DNA from: Candidatus Thermofonsia Clade 1 bacterium
Lineage (GTDB): Bacteria > Chloroflexota > Anaerolineae > Aggregatilineales > UBA2796
Length of the DNA: 64,000 nucleotides
NCBI GenBank assembly: GCA_002794705.1
Contig: PGTK01000005.1
Span: 1 to 64,000, forward strand
Direction: 5' to 3'
Position numbers and translations under genes: made by a program. Under the pieces are notes generated by a model. It was not told the DNA's origin and did not search any database. It saw nothing but the letters and a program-made list of their open reading frames with translations. Numbering within the stretch: the stretch's first letter is position 1; the number at the start of each line of letters is the position of its first letter. Below, one piece after another: positions 8,327 to 16,484 of this stretch.

Positions 8327-8869
8327 TCAGGACTCTGGCAGATTTTCTAAGGTGTTGATCACCTGCTTGAGCCACTCAATGTAGAGCCTCTCGCTGGCAA
8401 TGCCCAGATCGAGGGTCAGGCGCATGAGCGCGTGTGCGCGATCGGGCTGGGTATCGAGTTTGGGTAGAGGAATTTGCTCAAATTCGGCTAATTTTTGCTC
8501 ATGCAGCGCAAGTTGGTGCTTGGCAAGCGCCATGAGCGTTTGATTAGGCAATTGCGCGCCGAAGAAGAGCTGAATCAGGAATGGCTCACGGTGGATCGGC
8601 AGCGCTTGCGGCTCGCTCAGCCAGCGGCGTAGCTCAGCGCGCCCTGCCTCTGTAATGCGGTAGACCTTGCGATTGGGACGCTCGGTTTGAATCTCAAGGC
8701 GGCTCTCTGCCCAGCCCTGCTCTGCTAATTTCTCCAGCGTACGGTAAATCTGCGCCTGATCCGCCTGCCAGAAATGCGCCACGCTGCGATCGAACATCTG
8801 AGTCTTCAAATCGTAGCCGCTGGCTTCAGTGAGATTGAGAATGCCCAAAATGGCGTGTAGGAGCGACAT
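8327..8869 (-). CDS. PadR-family transcriptional regulator
   Basis: About 180 residues counted from the ATG at 8867-8869. The longer reading to 8983 would add a poorly coding 38-residue leader that covers the promoter area. The N-terminal winged helix is typical of PadR: LLHAILGILNLTEASGYDLK, then a helix with QIYRTLEKLAEQGW and the wing RKVYRITEAGRAELRRWL. The C-terminal part (about 95-180) is a helical dimerisation domain of the Vir_act_alpha_C type. PadR proteins repress by binding palindromes near their own or neighbouring genes. The gene next door, on the opposite strand, is the alkaline phosphatase. Confidence 0.88.
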   Translation of the reverse strand: MSLLHAILGILNLTEASGYDLKTQMFDRSVAHFWQADQAQIYRTLEKLAEQGWAESRLEIQTERPNRKVYRITEAGRAELRRWLSEPQALPIHREPFLIQLFFGAQLPNQTLMALAKHQLALHEQKLAEFEQIPLPKLDTQPDRAHALMRLTLDLGIASERLYIEWLKQVINTLENLPES

Positions 8870-9036
8870 AGTGCGAACTTGAATGCCTTTCTGCGAGATA
8901 GCGCTAATTATAGCCGATTGCCGCTGTGAATGGAATATATGCTCTATCCTATAGTGATACACATAGAGGCGCTGATCTGCCAAACGAAAGATTGACTTAT
9001 AGCCTATTTGAGGGCGCTGCTGGGCGTTGTAAAACT

Positions 9037-9091
9037 CTTAAAAGGACGATCAAGCGCATTTAGACAAATTTTAGACAAGTCTTAAATGAGA
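9037..9091 (+). promoter_or_regulatory. Pho-box-like array: five 11-bp units upstream of the alkaline phosphatase
   Basis: Units in exact 11-bp phase start at 9037 (CTTAAAAGGAC), 9048 (degenerate), 9059 (TTTAGACAAAT), 9070 (TTTAGACAAGT) and 9081 (CTTAAATGAGA). A TATATA at 9103-9108 sits where the -10 would be. Direct repeats with 11-bp spacing are the form of PhoB/PhoP/SphR binding sites, and the cyanobacterial Pho box is close to CTTAACCT. A matching array precedes pstS at 48676. Confidence 0.72.
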
Positions 9092-9175
9092 CTCTCTATC
9101 TTTATATACAGTGATCGCGCATGGCTCAGCGGGCGCGGTCGCTGAACGTAAGCTGAGTTACATAGGATAGAGAAC

Positions 9176-10738
9176 ATGAAACGCTTAGTCGGTTTTGCAT
9201 TGGCTGTGGCACTGCTGATCGCAGGCGTCACGCCGCTCATCAGCAACGCACAGGCGCCCCAGACGGGCAACGTGATCTTCATTCACCCAGACGGCTCAGG
9301 CTTGAACCACTGGGCAGCTGCGCGTATCTACTGGAAGGGTCCGGATGCGCTGCTGGAGTGGGATCAGCTGCCGTTCATGGCTGCCTATCGCGGTCACATG
9401 GCTGACCGTCTGACTGGCACAAGCAACGGCGGCGCGACCACGCATGCCTTCGGCTACAAAGTGGAAGGCGCCGGCAGCTTTGGCTTGGATGGTGACCGTG
9501 ACAAGGCGCGTCCGTTCTTGTCGCTTTCAGGCTACCCGGGCAGCATCATGCGCGAGGCGCGCAACAACGGACATCCCGTCGGTGTAGTGAACGACGGTCA
9601 GGCGGCAGAGCCCGGCACGGCTGTTTTCTTGGCTGAGGTCGGCAACCGCGATGAGTTCACTGAGATCGTCCGCCAGATGCTACAGGGTCGCCCCGGCTTT
9701 GATGAGAAGGATGAGAAGCCCGATGTGATCCTGAACGGCGGCGAGATGTACTTCCTGCCCGAAGGCACGCCCAAGTGCGAAGGCGAGATCACGCCCACGT
9801 GCCATGTTCACACTGATCCTGTCACGGGACGCGGTCCGCAGCGCAAGGACGGCTTGAACCTGATTCAGTACGCTGTGGATAACGGCTACACAGTCATCCG
9901 CACCCGCGCCCAGTTCGATGAGCTGATGGCGCAGCTGAAGGCAGATAGCAACCTCGCGCCTCGCGTGCTAGGTCTGTTTGCTGCGGATGATATCTTCAAT
10001 GACTTCCCAGAAGAGCGCTTGATCGCTGCGGATCTGGTGCGCGATGACGTGCCGGCTGACGATCCGCAGGGTCGCATCATCCTGTACGGCGGCAAGCCCA
10101 ATACGCCCAGCTTCAATCCGCCAACAGTCGCTGAGATGTCTGAGATGGCGCTGATCATCCTTGAGCGCCGTGCTGCACAGGCTGGCAAGCCATTCTTCGC
10201 CGTCTTCGAGACCGAGAGCGTGGATAACTTCGGCAACAATGCTAACGCCATTGGCACGCTAGTTGCTCTCAAGCACAGCGATGATATGATCGGCTTGGCA
10301 CGCCAGTTCCAGAGCCGTGTGCCGAATACCCTGATCCTGACTGCGGCGGATAGCGACGCCGGCGGTTTGCAGCTGGTTGCGCCCGCACCTGCGAAGCGTC
10401 CTGCTGGCATTGTCACAGGCGTGACGGGCAACCCGACCGATGCCTCCGCTGAGGGCTTCAATAACTTTGTGGACGGCATTGAGGGGCGTGGCACCAGACC
10501 GTTCCGCGCTGCGCCCGATGCCTTCGGCAACCGCATGGACTTCGCTGTGGTCTGGATCGGCACGCCGGACGTGGCGGGTGGCATCCTTGCCCGTGCGCAG
10601 GGCTTGAACGCCGAGCCGATGCAGAGCAAGTTCAGCGGCTCGTTCGATAACACCGATGTCTACCGCCTGATGTACCAGACGCTCTTCGGGCGTGAGCTGG
10701 AGAGCGCTATCGGCAAGCGCGCCCCTGACCGTAACTAA
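9176..10738 (+). CDS. Secreted alkaline phosphatase, divergent active site
   Basis: A 520-residue phosphomonoesterase-superfamily protein with a Sec signal peptide (residues 1 to about 25, hydrophobic core FALAVALLIAGV, probable cleavage after SNA). The N-terminal metal motif FIHPDGSG has Asp39. The nucleophile region reads TGTSNGGATTHAFG (80-93) where PhoA has TDSAASATA, so the nucleophile is probably Thr82 or Ser83. The downstream metal motifs are changed: the PhoA segment ending DKQDH is VDNFGNN, and TADHAH is TAADSDAGG. It probably releases phosphate outside the cell. The Pho-box-like array upstream supports phosphate-starvation control. A hairpin terminator follows. Exact substrate and metals are uncertain. 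Confidence 0.85.
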   Translation: MKRLVGFALAVALLIAGVTPLISNAQAPQTGNVIFIHPDGSGLNHWAAARIYWKGPDALLEWDQLPFMAAYRGHMADRLTGTSNGGATTHAFGYKVEGAGSFGLDGDRDKARPFLSLSGYPGSIMREARNNGHPVGVVNDGQAAEPGTAVFLAEVGNRDEFTEIVRQMLQGRPGFDEKDEKPDVILNGGEMYFLPEGTPKCEGEITPTCHVHTDPVTGRGPQRKDGLNLIQYAVDNGYTVIRTRAQFDELMAQLKADSNLAPRVLGLFAADDIFNDFPEERLIAADLVRDDVPADDPQGRIILYGGKPNTPSFNPPTVAEMSEMALIILERRAAQAGKPFFAVFETESVDNFGNNANAIGTLVALKHSDDMIGLARQFQSRVPNTLILTAADSDAGGLQLVAPAPAKRPAGIVTGVTGNPTDASAEGFNNFVDGIEGRGTRPFRAAPDAFGNRMDFAVVWIGTPDVAGGILARAQGLNAEPMQSKFSGSFDNTDVYRLMYQTLFGRELESAIGKRAPDRN

Positions 10739-10761
10739 GTCAGCGCAAGAGCGCTAAGCGG

Positions 10762-10787
10762 CACGCCCAGCGAGCTTACTGGGCGTG
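10762..10787 (+). terminator. Hairpin terminator after the alkaline phosphatase gene
   Basis: A 9-bp stem (CACGCCCAG with CTGGGCGTG) closes an 8-nt loop, followed by TCTGTTTCATT. It lies 24 nt after the stop codon and also faces the ferredoxin gene from the other side. Confidence 0.65.
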
Positions 10788-10793
10788 TCTGTT

Positions 10794-11156
10794 TCATTCA
10801 GCAGGCTTGGCGCGGTAGCGGCGCGCCCGCTCAGGCTTGCCCCACATGATCTTGTTCGGCACAAGGCGCACGGTCAGCGGCGTGCACACGCTGATCTGGC
10901 AGGAGAGGCGCGGATAGCCGAACGCAGCGCCAATTCTATCATGCCAGTGCTGTGGCGCAGGCTCATTTGCCTCAATCCAGACGCCGCAAGTAGCACACAG
11001 ACCGCGTCCGCCGCAGTTAGCGCGCCGTGAGAGCGTCCCGTGAGGCGAAATGCCCGCCTCCAGCAAAACTTGCCGCAAATTAGCCCCGTGTGCGACATCG
11101 AGCGTCACGGTTTGCTCAGGCGTGATGACAGTCAGCGTGTGCGTTGTCTCAGCCAT
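10794..11156 (-). CDS. [2Fe-2S] ferredoxin, plant/vertebrate-type fold
   Basis: About 120 residues from the ATG at 11154-11156, which overlaps the end of the preceding gene by 8 nt. The cluster-binding cysteines are in NCGGRGLCATCGV with a fourth in PRLSCQ, the C-x5-C-x2-C-xn-C pattern of soluble 2Fe-2S ferredoxins. The N-terminal beta-strands (HTLTVITPEQTVTLDVAHG) fit the beta-grasp fold. The C-terminal tail is basic (KPERARRYRAK). It is probably an electron carrier. No partner reductase is adjacent, so its pathway is unknown. Confidence 0.88.
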   Translation of the reverse strand: MAETTHTLTVITPEQTVTLDVAHGANLRQVLLEAGISPHGTLSRRANCGGRGLCATCGVWIEANEPAPQHWHDRIGAAFGYPRLSCQISVCTPLTVRLVPNKIMWGKPERARRYRAKPAE

Positions 11157-11727
11157 AGAGCATCGCCTCGCGCTCAACAGCCCCTGGCTCAAACAGGTCG
11201 CGGGCGCGCAAGTCCACTACGAGGATCGCGTTGCCTGCCTCAGCCGCTCGCTCATAAAAACGCCAGACCCGCGGCAATGCCTCGCGCAGGTGGCGCAACT
11301 GCTTGTTCAAGTAGCCCAGAAAGCGCGGATCGCGGACGTTTGTGGCGAAATGCCGCGCAGCGCGCTCCGCATCGGCGCCGAGCGCACGGCGCGCCGCTTT
11401 CAAATGCAGCTGGACGCCCTCAGGCGCTTGACTGCACAAAAACAGCGGCGGCGGGAACGGCGCGCCGTCGTTTGGCAGCGCGATCTCCAGCAAGCTGAGC
11501 GCGTGCGCCTGCACTTCAGGCAGGATCAGAGTCTCAAGAGCAGCAGCTTGCCCTGCTCGATCCAGCTCTGTGGCAATGGCGCGCACAGTCGCATAGTCGT
11601 AGTTATCAGGTGTATCGAACCAGTAGCCACGCGCACGCGGACTGAGCAAATCTGCCTCATGCGCCGTGATCAGCGGCAGCAACTCGTTAAAGGTCTGTGT
11701 AGGGATGCGGTAGTATGCTAAGCCCAT
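11149..11727 (-). CDS. Hypothetical protein between phosphoesterase and ferredoxin genes
   Basis: I do not recognise this family. The preferred ATG at 11725-11727 has GAGGAG at good spacing and gives 192 residues. It is soluble and largely alpha-helical, with segments such as LPLITAHEADLLSPRARGYWFD, an acidic central part, and a helix-rich C-terminal half (YLNKQLRHLREALPRVWRFYERAAEAG) ending in a hydrophobic strand (AILVVDLRARDLF). There are no transmembrane segments. It overlaps the ferredoxin gene and follows the phosphoesterase gene by 10 nt, so the three are one operon. Confidence 0.65.
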   Translation of the reverse strand: MGLAYYRIPTQTFNELLPLITAHEADLLSPRARGYWFDTPDNYDYATVRAIATELDRAGQAAALETLILPEVQAHALSLLEIALPNDGAPFPPPLFLCSQAPEGVQLHLKAARRALGADAERAARHFATNVRDPRFLGYLNKQLRHLREALPRVWRFYERAAEAGNAILVVDLRARDLFEPGAVEREAMLYG

Positions 11728-11737
11728 GATAGTCTCC

Positions 11738-12469
11738 TCACTCAAGGCGCGTTGCTGGCGTCTGCCAAACAAGGCGCGGCGTCATTTCCAGATAATCAGC
11801 GGCAACAAGATGATATTGCACACCCTCGTACAGCCCCTGCGGAACGATCTCCCACTCTTTGGCGTGATGCAGGTGTCCGTAGAGGCACAGGGTCGGCTTG
11901 TGGCGTGCGATCAGGGCGCTATACGCCGTCGGTTGCCCATCAGACGTGAAGGGCGGATAGTGCATCAGCAGCAAGAGCGGCTCATCAGCTTGGCGGAGGG
12001 TCTGCCCGCATTGCAGAGCCGACTCAAGGCGCGCCAACTCACGGCTGAAGCGATCTTTCTTGGGATGAGGCACATAGAAGGGATCGTTTGGCGCGATATG
12101 CCCCATAGCGCCACAGATCACGGCGCCGCCGATGCGCAGTGCGTCACCTTCCAGCAGATGAAAGCCGAGCGGCTCAGCCAGACGGCGCGCCTGCTGTGCG
12201 CTATCCCACCAATGGTCGTGATTGCCGCGCAGCAGCACTTTTGTGCCGTTCAGCGCCGCTAACCACACCAGATCGGGCAGGACGCGCTTTTCCGACGACG
12301 CCCATGAGATATCGCCACAAACCAAGACGACATCTTCAGGCGCGACGTGCGCCTGCCACGCCGCTGCGATGCGTTCGGTGTGATCGCGCCATTTTTCGCC
12401 AAAGCGCGTCATATCCCGCGCCTTGCCGAAAGAAAGGTGCGTATCTGCAATTGCCCAGAAGCGAACCAA
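11738..12469 (-). CDS. Calcineurin-like metallophosphoesterase
   Basis: A 243-residue protein with all the motifs of the family in order: DTH (residues 9-11), GDISW (52-56), GNHDHWW (81-87), a histidine in MHYPPF, and GHLHH near the C-terminus. These bind a dinuclear metal centre. The start is TTG. There is no in-frame ATG between it and an upstream stop, and the DTH motif must be included. The substrate could be a nucleotide, a nucleic acid or a phosphoprotein. It is first gene of the operon with the unknown gene and the ferredoxin. Confidence 0.88.
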   Translation of the reverse strand: MVRFWAIADTHLSFGKARDMTRFGEKWRDHTERIAAAWQAHVAPEDVVLVCGDISWASSEKRVLPDLVWLAALNGTKVLLRGNHDHWWDSAQQARRLAEPLGFHLLEGDALRIGGAVICGAMGHIAPNDPFYVPHPKKDRFSRELARLESALQCGQTLRQADEPLLLLMHYPPFTSDGQPTAYSALIARHKPTLCLYGHLHHAKEWEIVPQGLYEGVQYHLVAADYLEMTPRLVWQTPATRLE

Positions 12470-12682
12470 GCTGTGTTTACCGAACTTTCAGCTACTAAAC
12501 GCCTACGTTTTCAGCGTTCCCTGCCAGTACACGCTGAACGTTTGCCAACACGAACAGTTTTATCAAAGAATATCCCATGTGCGCCATTCCTGTCTCTGTG
12601 CCGCGTGTGGCACATAGAACGCTATGAAGATGCGTGTGCCGAGATCGCAGGTGATGGCTGATTTTCAACACAGAGCATCCCG

Positions 12683-14875
12683 TTACCCCGCTGTGCGCCC
12701 TTCGTCAAGTGGCGCAAGCCGCAACCAGTCTACCAGCACGCCTAGCGTCCGCCCAAGACTCTCATCTTGCCCGCTCAAGTCGTAGGCAAGTGCCAACTCA
12801 AGGTAGCCATCCAAGAGTATCTCTTCAGGCAAGATGAAAGTGTATTCTGCCAAGCCTTCAGGCAGCACATCAACTGATCCTAGCGACACGCCATTGGCAA
12901 ACAGCGCCAGCTGGCGGACTTGCCCGAAAGCCTGCGCTGAGAGCGTCACTTCGTAGGCGCGCCGCTCTGGGAGGCGCACATACAGCCGCGCTGCAGCCTC
13001 AGCGCCCGTCCAGCGCGCCGTGATGCCTGCGATGATTTCAGGGTAGTGCCAGCCGCGCCCGATGAAGCGAGCGTCATCTAATGCGCCGATATCAATCACG
13101 CCGTTGGGCGGCACGCGCTGCGGACAGCCGTCCCAGTCAGGATGAGCCGCTGTGCGATAAGCGACCGCATCGCCCTCAATCCACACGGGACAGACCAAAT
13201 CGCGCACGTCGCGGTTGAAAAAGGCGAAAATTTCAGTCAGCGTCGCGCTTTCACGCCCGATCAGGTCTCTGTGGACAACAAAATAGCCGATTGGGTAGCT
13301 GAAAACGCGCTCTTCCATCTGGCGGCGCACAAAGTCGGCATCTAGCGGCACACGCCCGCCTAACCAGCTGAGCATTGGATCGCCCGTCTCGATGTAAAAG
13401 AAATGCTCAACGGGCGCCCGCGAGATGAAGCCGTTGATCATGCGCTTGTGGTGGAACATGCCATACCATTGCAGCTGCACAGCGCGTGGATCGCCCAGAA
13501 TCACCTCGCCTGTGGCGACGCCCGTCGGCACCTCAACTAGGACAAGCCGATCATACAGCGCGCCGTGCTCTGCGCCGATCTCCGCATAAAAAGCGTAGGG
13601 AGTCGGCACGGGCGTGAGCGGCGCGGTCTCCCAGAGGCGCACAGCCCATGCATTGGCAAGGAAGGCGCCCACAATGAAGACAAGCTGGGCGCGTCGCCTA
13701 CCGATCAAGAGCGGCGTAAAGACCTTGCCCGCGAAAATTGCCGTTGAAATCACGAAAATCGGCGCGAGGCGCCATGGCATCCCGAACATGCCGCCGGTCA
13801 GCGCATGGAGCAGGTGATAAGGCGTCGGGAGGCTCAGATCGCCGATCTGTACCGCGCCGCCGAGTGCAATCAGAAACGGCGGCACACCTACCCAGAACCA
13901 GAACCAGCGCCCGTCATGTCTGTGACGCAGCTGCGGCACAAAAAGCGCCGCTGCGAGCGCGATCAGCGCGCTGAGTGTCACAAAGGCGCCTAGCGAGGGC
14001 GTATCCCATTGCCACCACGTCTCTGCCATGCTGAACAGGCGCGCCGCAACGCCCGGCCGTCCCGCTGCCTTGCCTGGCGCTAGAGTGCCGCGAAATTGCA
14101 GCGCATAAGACAGATAGCCGAACTGCCACAAAAGCGCTATGCCAGTAGCGACAGTCAGGACACCTGCGCCGATGAGTCCGAGCAGCTGAGCCGCCTCACG
14201 GCGCGCCCGCCATAGGCTCAGCAAACCGTACGGCACTATCACGAACGCAGCAAAGATTGGGAACTGATGGTCGCTCATGGCGAGTCCGTAGAGCGCCACA
14301 CCTTGCACCATTGCCCAGAAAATGGCACGCGGCGTGCTCCGTGCGCGCACAGCGCTCACGGTCTGGCTCCAGAGCAGCAAATGCAGCGGCAGCCAGAACC
14401 AGTTCATCAGGTTGATATGTGTGTTATAGTACCAGTAGCGCGCAATGGGGAAGGTCTGCAGGGCAATGCCGCCCATCAGCGCCAAAGCGACTGAGACTCC
14501 CTCGCGCCGCAGCCACAAGAACAGCAAATAGCCGTTCAGCGTGCAGGCGACGAAGATAATGACGTTGAAAGCAGTCAGCGTTCCGAAAAATGGCTCCAAG
14601 AGCGCCCAGAGCGGATGCCAAAAAGCAGCATAAGCGTGATAGCCATAATTGGTGAGCGCAGGGTAGAATACGAAGTCGTTCAGATAGGCGTTAATGCCCT
14701 CAACTTGGCTGATGTAGCGCAGGAACCAGAAATTCCAGTGATAGTTGAAGTAATCAAAGCCTGCCACGTGCGTCCCATTGGTGAAAATCAAGGCGTGCAG
14801 CAGGATGAAAGCGAGCGCACCATAGCAGGCAAGCGCCGCAAGGTGTAACTGTATACGTGCGGAAACGGTCATCAT
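12683..14875 (-). CDS. Large polytopic membrane protein, GT-C/YfhO-like topology
   Basis: A 730-residue protein. About the first 420 residues hold many hydrophobic helices (for example LALMGGIALQTFPIA and GVLTVATGIALLWQF). The first extracytoplasmic loop is long and aromatic (GFDYFNYHWNFWFLRY), as in GT-C glycosyltransferases. The C-terminal 300 residues are soluble and end in a beta-sandwich-like region. The layout resembles dolichyl- or polyprenyl-phosphate sugar transferases and YfhO proteins, but no diagnostic motif is clear to me. It stands alone and is divergent from the cyclase gene. A role in cell-surface glycan transfer is only inferred. Confidence 0.65.
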   Translation of the reverse strand: MMTVSARIQLHLAALACYGALAFILLHALIFTNGTHVAGFDYFNYHWNFWFLRYISQVEGINAYLNDFVFYPALTNYGYHAYAAFWHPLWALLEPFFGTLTAFNVIIFVACTLNGYLLFLWLRREGVSVALALMGGIALQTFPIARYWYYNTHINLMNWFWLPLHLLLWSQTVSAVRARSTPRAIFWAMVQGVALYGLAMSDHQFPIFAAFVIVPYGLLSLWRARREAAQLLGLIGAGVLTVATGIALLWQFGYLSYALQFRGTLAPGKAAGRPGVAARLFSMAETWWQWDTPSLGAFVTLSALIALAAALFVPQLRHRHDGRWFWFWVGVPPFLIALGGAVQIGDLSLPTPYHLLHALTGGMFGMPWRLAPIFVISTAIFAGKVFTPLLIGRRRAQLVFIVGAFLANAWAVRLWETAPLTPVPTPYAFYAEIGAEHGALYDRLVLVEVPTGVATGEVILGDPRAVQLQWYGMFHHKRMINGFISRAPVEHFFYIETGDPMLSWLGGRVPLDADFVRRQMEERVFSYPIGYFVVHRDLIGRESATLTEIFAFFNRDVRDLVCPVWIEGDAVAYRTAAHPDWDGCPQRVPPNGVIDIGALDDARFIGRGWHYPEIIAGITARWTGAEAAARLYVRLPERRAYEVTLSAQAFGQVRQLALFANGVSLGSVDVLPEGLAEYTFILPEEILLDGYLELALAYDLSGQDESLGRTLGVLVDWLRLAPLDEGRTAG

Positions 14876-14924
14876 CCTAGAGTGTCCAGGTTGTCCTTTA
14901 GGCAGTAGCCTTATCTAACAAACT

Positions 14925-16484
14925 ATGCCACAAAAAAACGAAACCTCAACAGCCCTTTTTGCAGCCCTAGAGCCGCGCCTGCGCGGTCTACTGCCTGCTG
15001 ATCTCTACGCCATTGCTTGGATCGATCCCTCGCCTGCCACGCTGGAGCGCGTTTTTGAGCATTTGCGCACCTTGCAGAGCATCCTCTACGACTACATGCC
15101 GCGCCAAGTTGCCGAGACGCTACCAGAACCGGGTGAGGTGCGCCACACTTGGCAGGAAGGCACGCTGATGTTCACCGATCTCGCAGGCTTCACGCCCCTG
15201 ATGGAGGCAAACGCCGCCTCAGGACGGGCAGGGGCGCGCACTGTGCTGAAGACGCTGAACGACTACTTCGGCGCGATGATCGAGATCGTCGGCAAGTCGG
15301 GCGGCAATTTACTGGAATTCACAGGCGACGCCATGCTGATCCAGTTTCCCACAAATACACGCCAAAACGATACAGCGCAAGCCGTGCGGGCGGGTCTGCG
15401 GATGCAGCGCGCCATGAGCCGTTTTGCCGATATGCCGCTGCCACAGGGCAAGTTCACGCTTGGGATGCGGATTGGCATTCACACGGGGCGCTTTTTCACG
15501 GCTGAGATCGGCACGCCCTTCCGTATGGAGCATGTTTTGCTTGGCAGCGCCGTCACGCATACTAAGCGGGCAGAGGGCGCGGGTAAAGTCGGGCGCGTGA
15601 ACCTGACCTTAGAAGCCTATGAGCGCGTGCGCGGACAGTTCCGCTTTGAGCCAAACGATCAGGCGGGCTACATGCTGGCTGTGGACGATCTGACGGCGCG
15701 TGAGCTAGGCGACTTCGATTTCTCGCCCACAGGCAGGCGGCTAACCCGTGCGCTGCTGATGGATCGCAGCATGGGCGGCTTGCTGCGTGAGATCGATCAG
15801 GTGCTGCAGATTGTTGAGCCGCTCTCCAGCTATTTGCCGCGTCCCGTGCTGAATCTGTTGGTTGAGAACGCCGCCCGCCGCCAAATTCCGCCCGACTTTC
15901 CTGAGCCGACGGTCGTGTTCGTCAATCTGATCGGTCTGCCTGAGGCAGTTGACCATGTGCGCCCTGAGGAAGAGGACGATCTAGCTGCGAGTTTCTCGCG
16001 TGCTTTCGGCTTGATCAACGCAGCAGTGGAGGCGCGAGGCGGCGTGTTGAAAAAAGTGACCTGCCACCTGAGCGGCTCAGACATAATGATTGTTTTTGGT
16101 GCGCCGAATGCCCATACCGACGATCCTTTGCGCGCTGCACAGGCGGCACTCGCTATTCGGGAGGTGATCACGGGCTTGCAGCCACCGATTGTAGATGGCA
16201 ACGCCGTCGAGGTGCATTGTCAGATCGGAATGGCGCGTGGCGCTGTCTTTTCAGCTGAGATCGGAGAGCCGCGTGGACGCCGTGAGTTCAACGTGCTCGG
16301 CGATACCGTCAATACGGCTGCACGCCTGATGAGCAAAGCAGGGCGCAACCAAATCCTGATGACTGAGGCGGTCTACAGTGAGGTGCGCGAGCGCATGGAC
16401 TGCGAGGCGCTCGGCGCGATGCCGCTCAAGGGCAAGTCAGCTCCAGTGCCGATCTATGCCCTGCGTGGTCATTTGACTGAATAG
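14925..16484 (+). CDS. Soluble adenylate/guanylate cyclase with two tandem class III domains
   Basis: A 519-residue protein with two cyclase homology domains (about 75-235 and 325-490) and no membrane segments. Domain 1 keeps both metal-binding aspartates (Asp85 in FTDLAGF, Asp135 in FTGDAML). It has lost the purine/transition-state residues (GSAVTHTKR at 207-215). Domain 2 lacks the first metal Asp (Asn334) but has the intact LGDTVNTAARL segment (458-468). The two halves look complementary, giving one composite active site as in mammalian C1/C2 cyclases. It probably makes cAMP. A receptor protein is not adjacent. It overlaps the CPBP gene by 16 nt, end to end. Confidence 0.87.
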   Translation: MPQKNETSTALFAALEPRLRGLLPADLYAIAWIDPSPATLERVFEHLRTLQSILYDYMPRQVAETLPEPGEVRHTWQEGTLMFTDLAGFTPLMEANAASGRAGARTVLKTLNDYFGAMIEIVGKSGGNLLEFTGDAMLIQFPTNTRQNDTAQAVRAGLRMQRAMSRFADMPLPQGKFTLGMRIGIHTGRFFTAEIGTPFRMEHVLLGSAVTHTKRAEGAGKVGRVNLTLEAYERVRGQFRFEPNDQAGYMLAVDDLTARELGDFDFSPTGRRLTRALLMDRSMGGLLREIDQVLQIVEPLSSYLPRPVLNLLVENAARRQIPPDFPEPTVVFVNLIGLPEAVDHVRPEEEDDLAASFSRAFGLINAAVEARGGVLKKVTCHLSGSDIMIVFGAPNAHTDDPLRAAQAALAIREVITGLQPPIVDGNAVEVHCQIGMARGAVFSAEIGEPRGRREFNVLGDTVNTAARLMSKAGRNQILMTEAVYSEVRERMDCEALGAMPLKGKSAPVPIYALRGHLTE

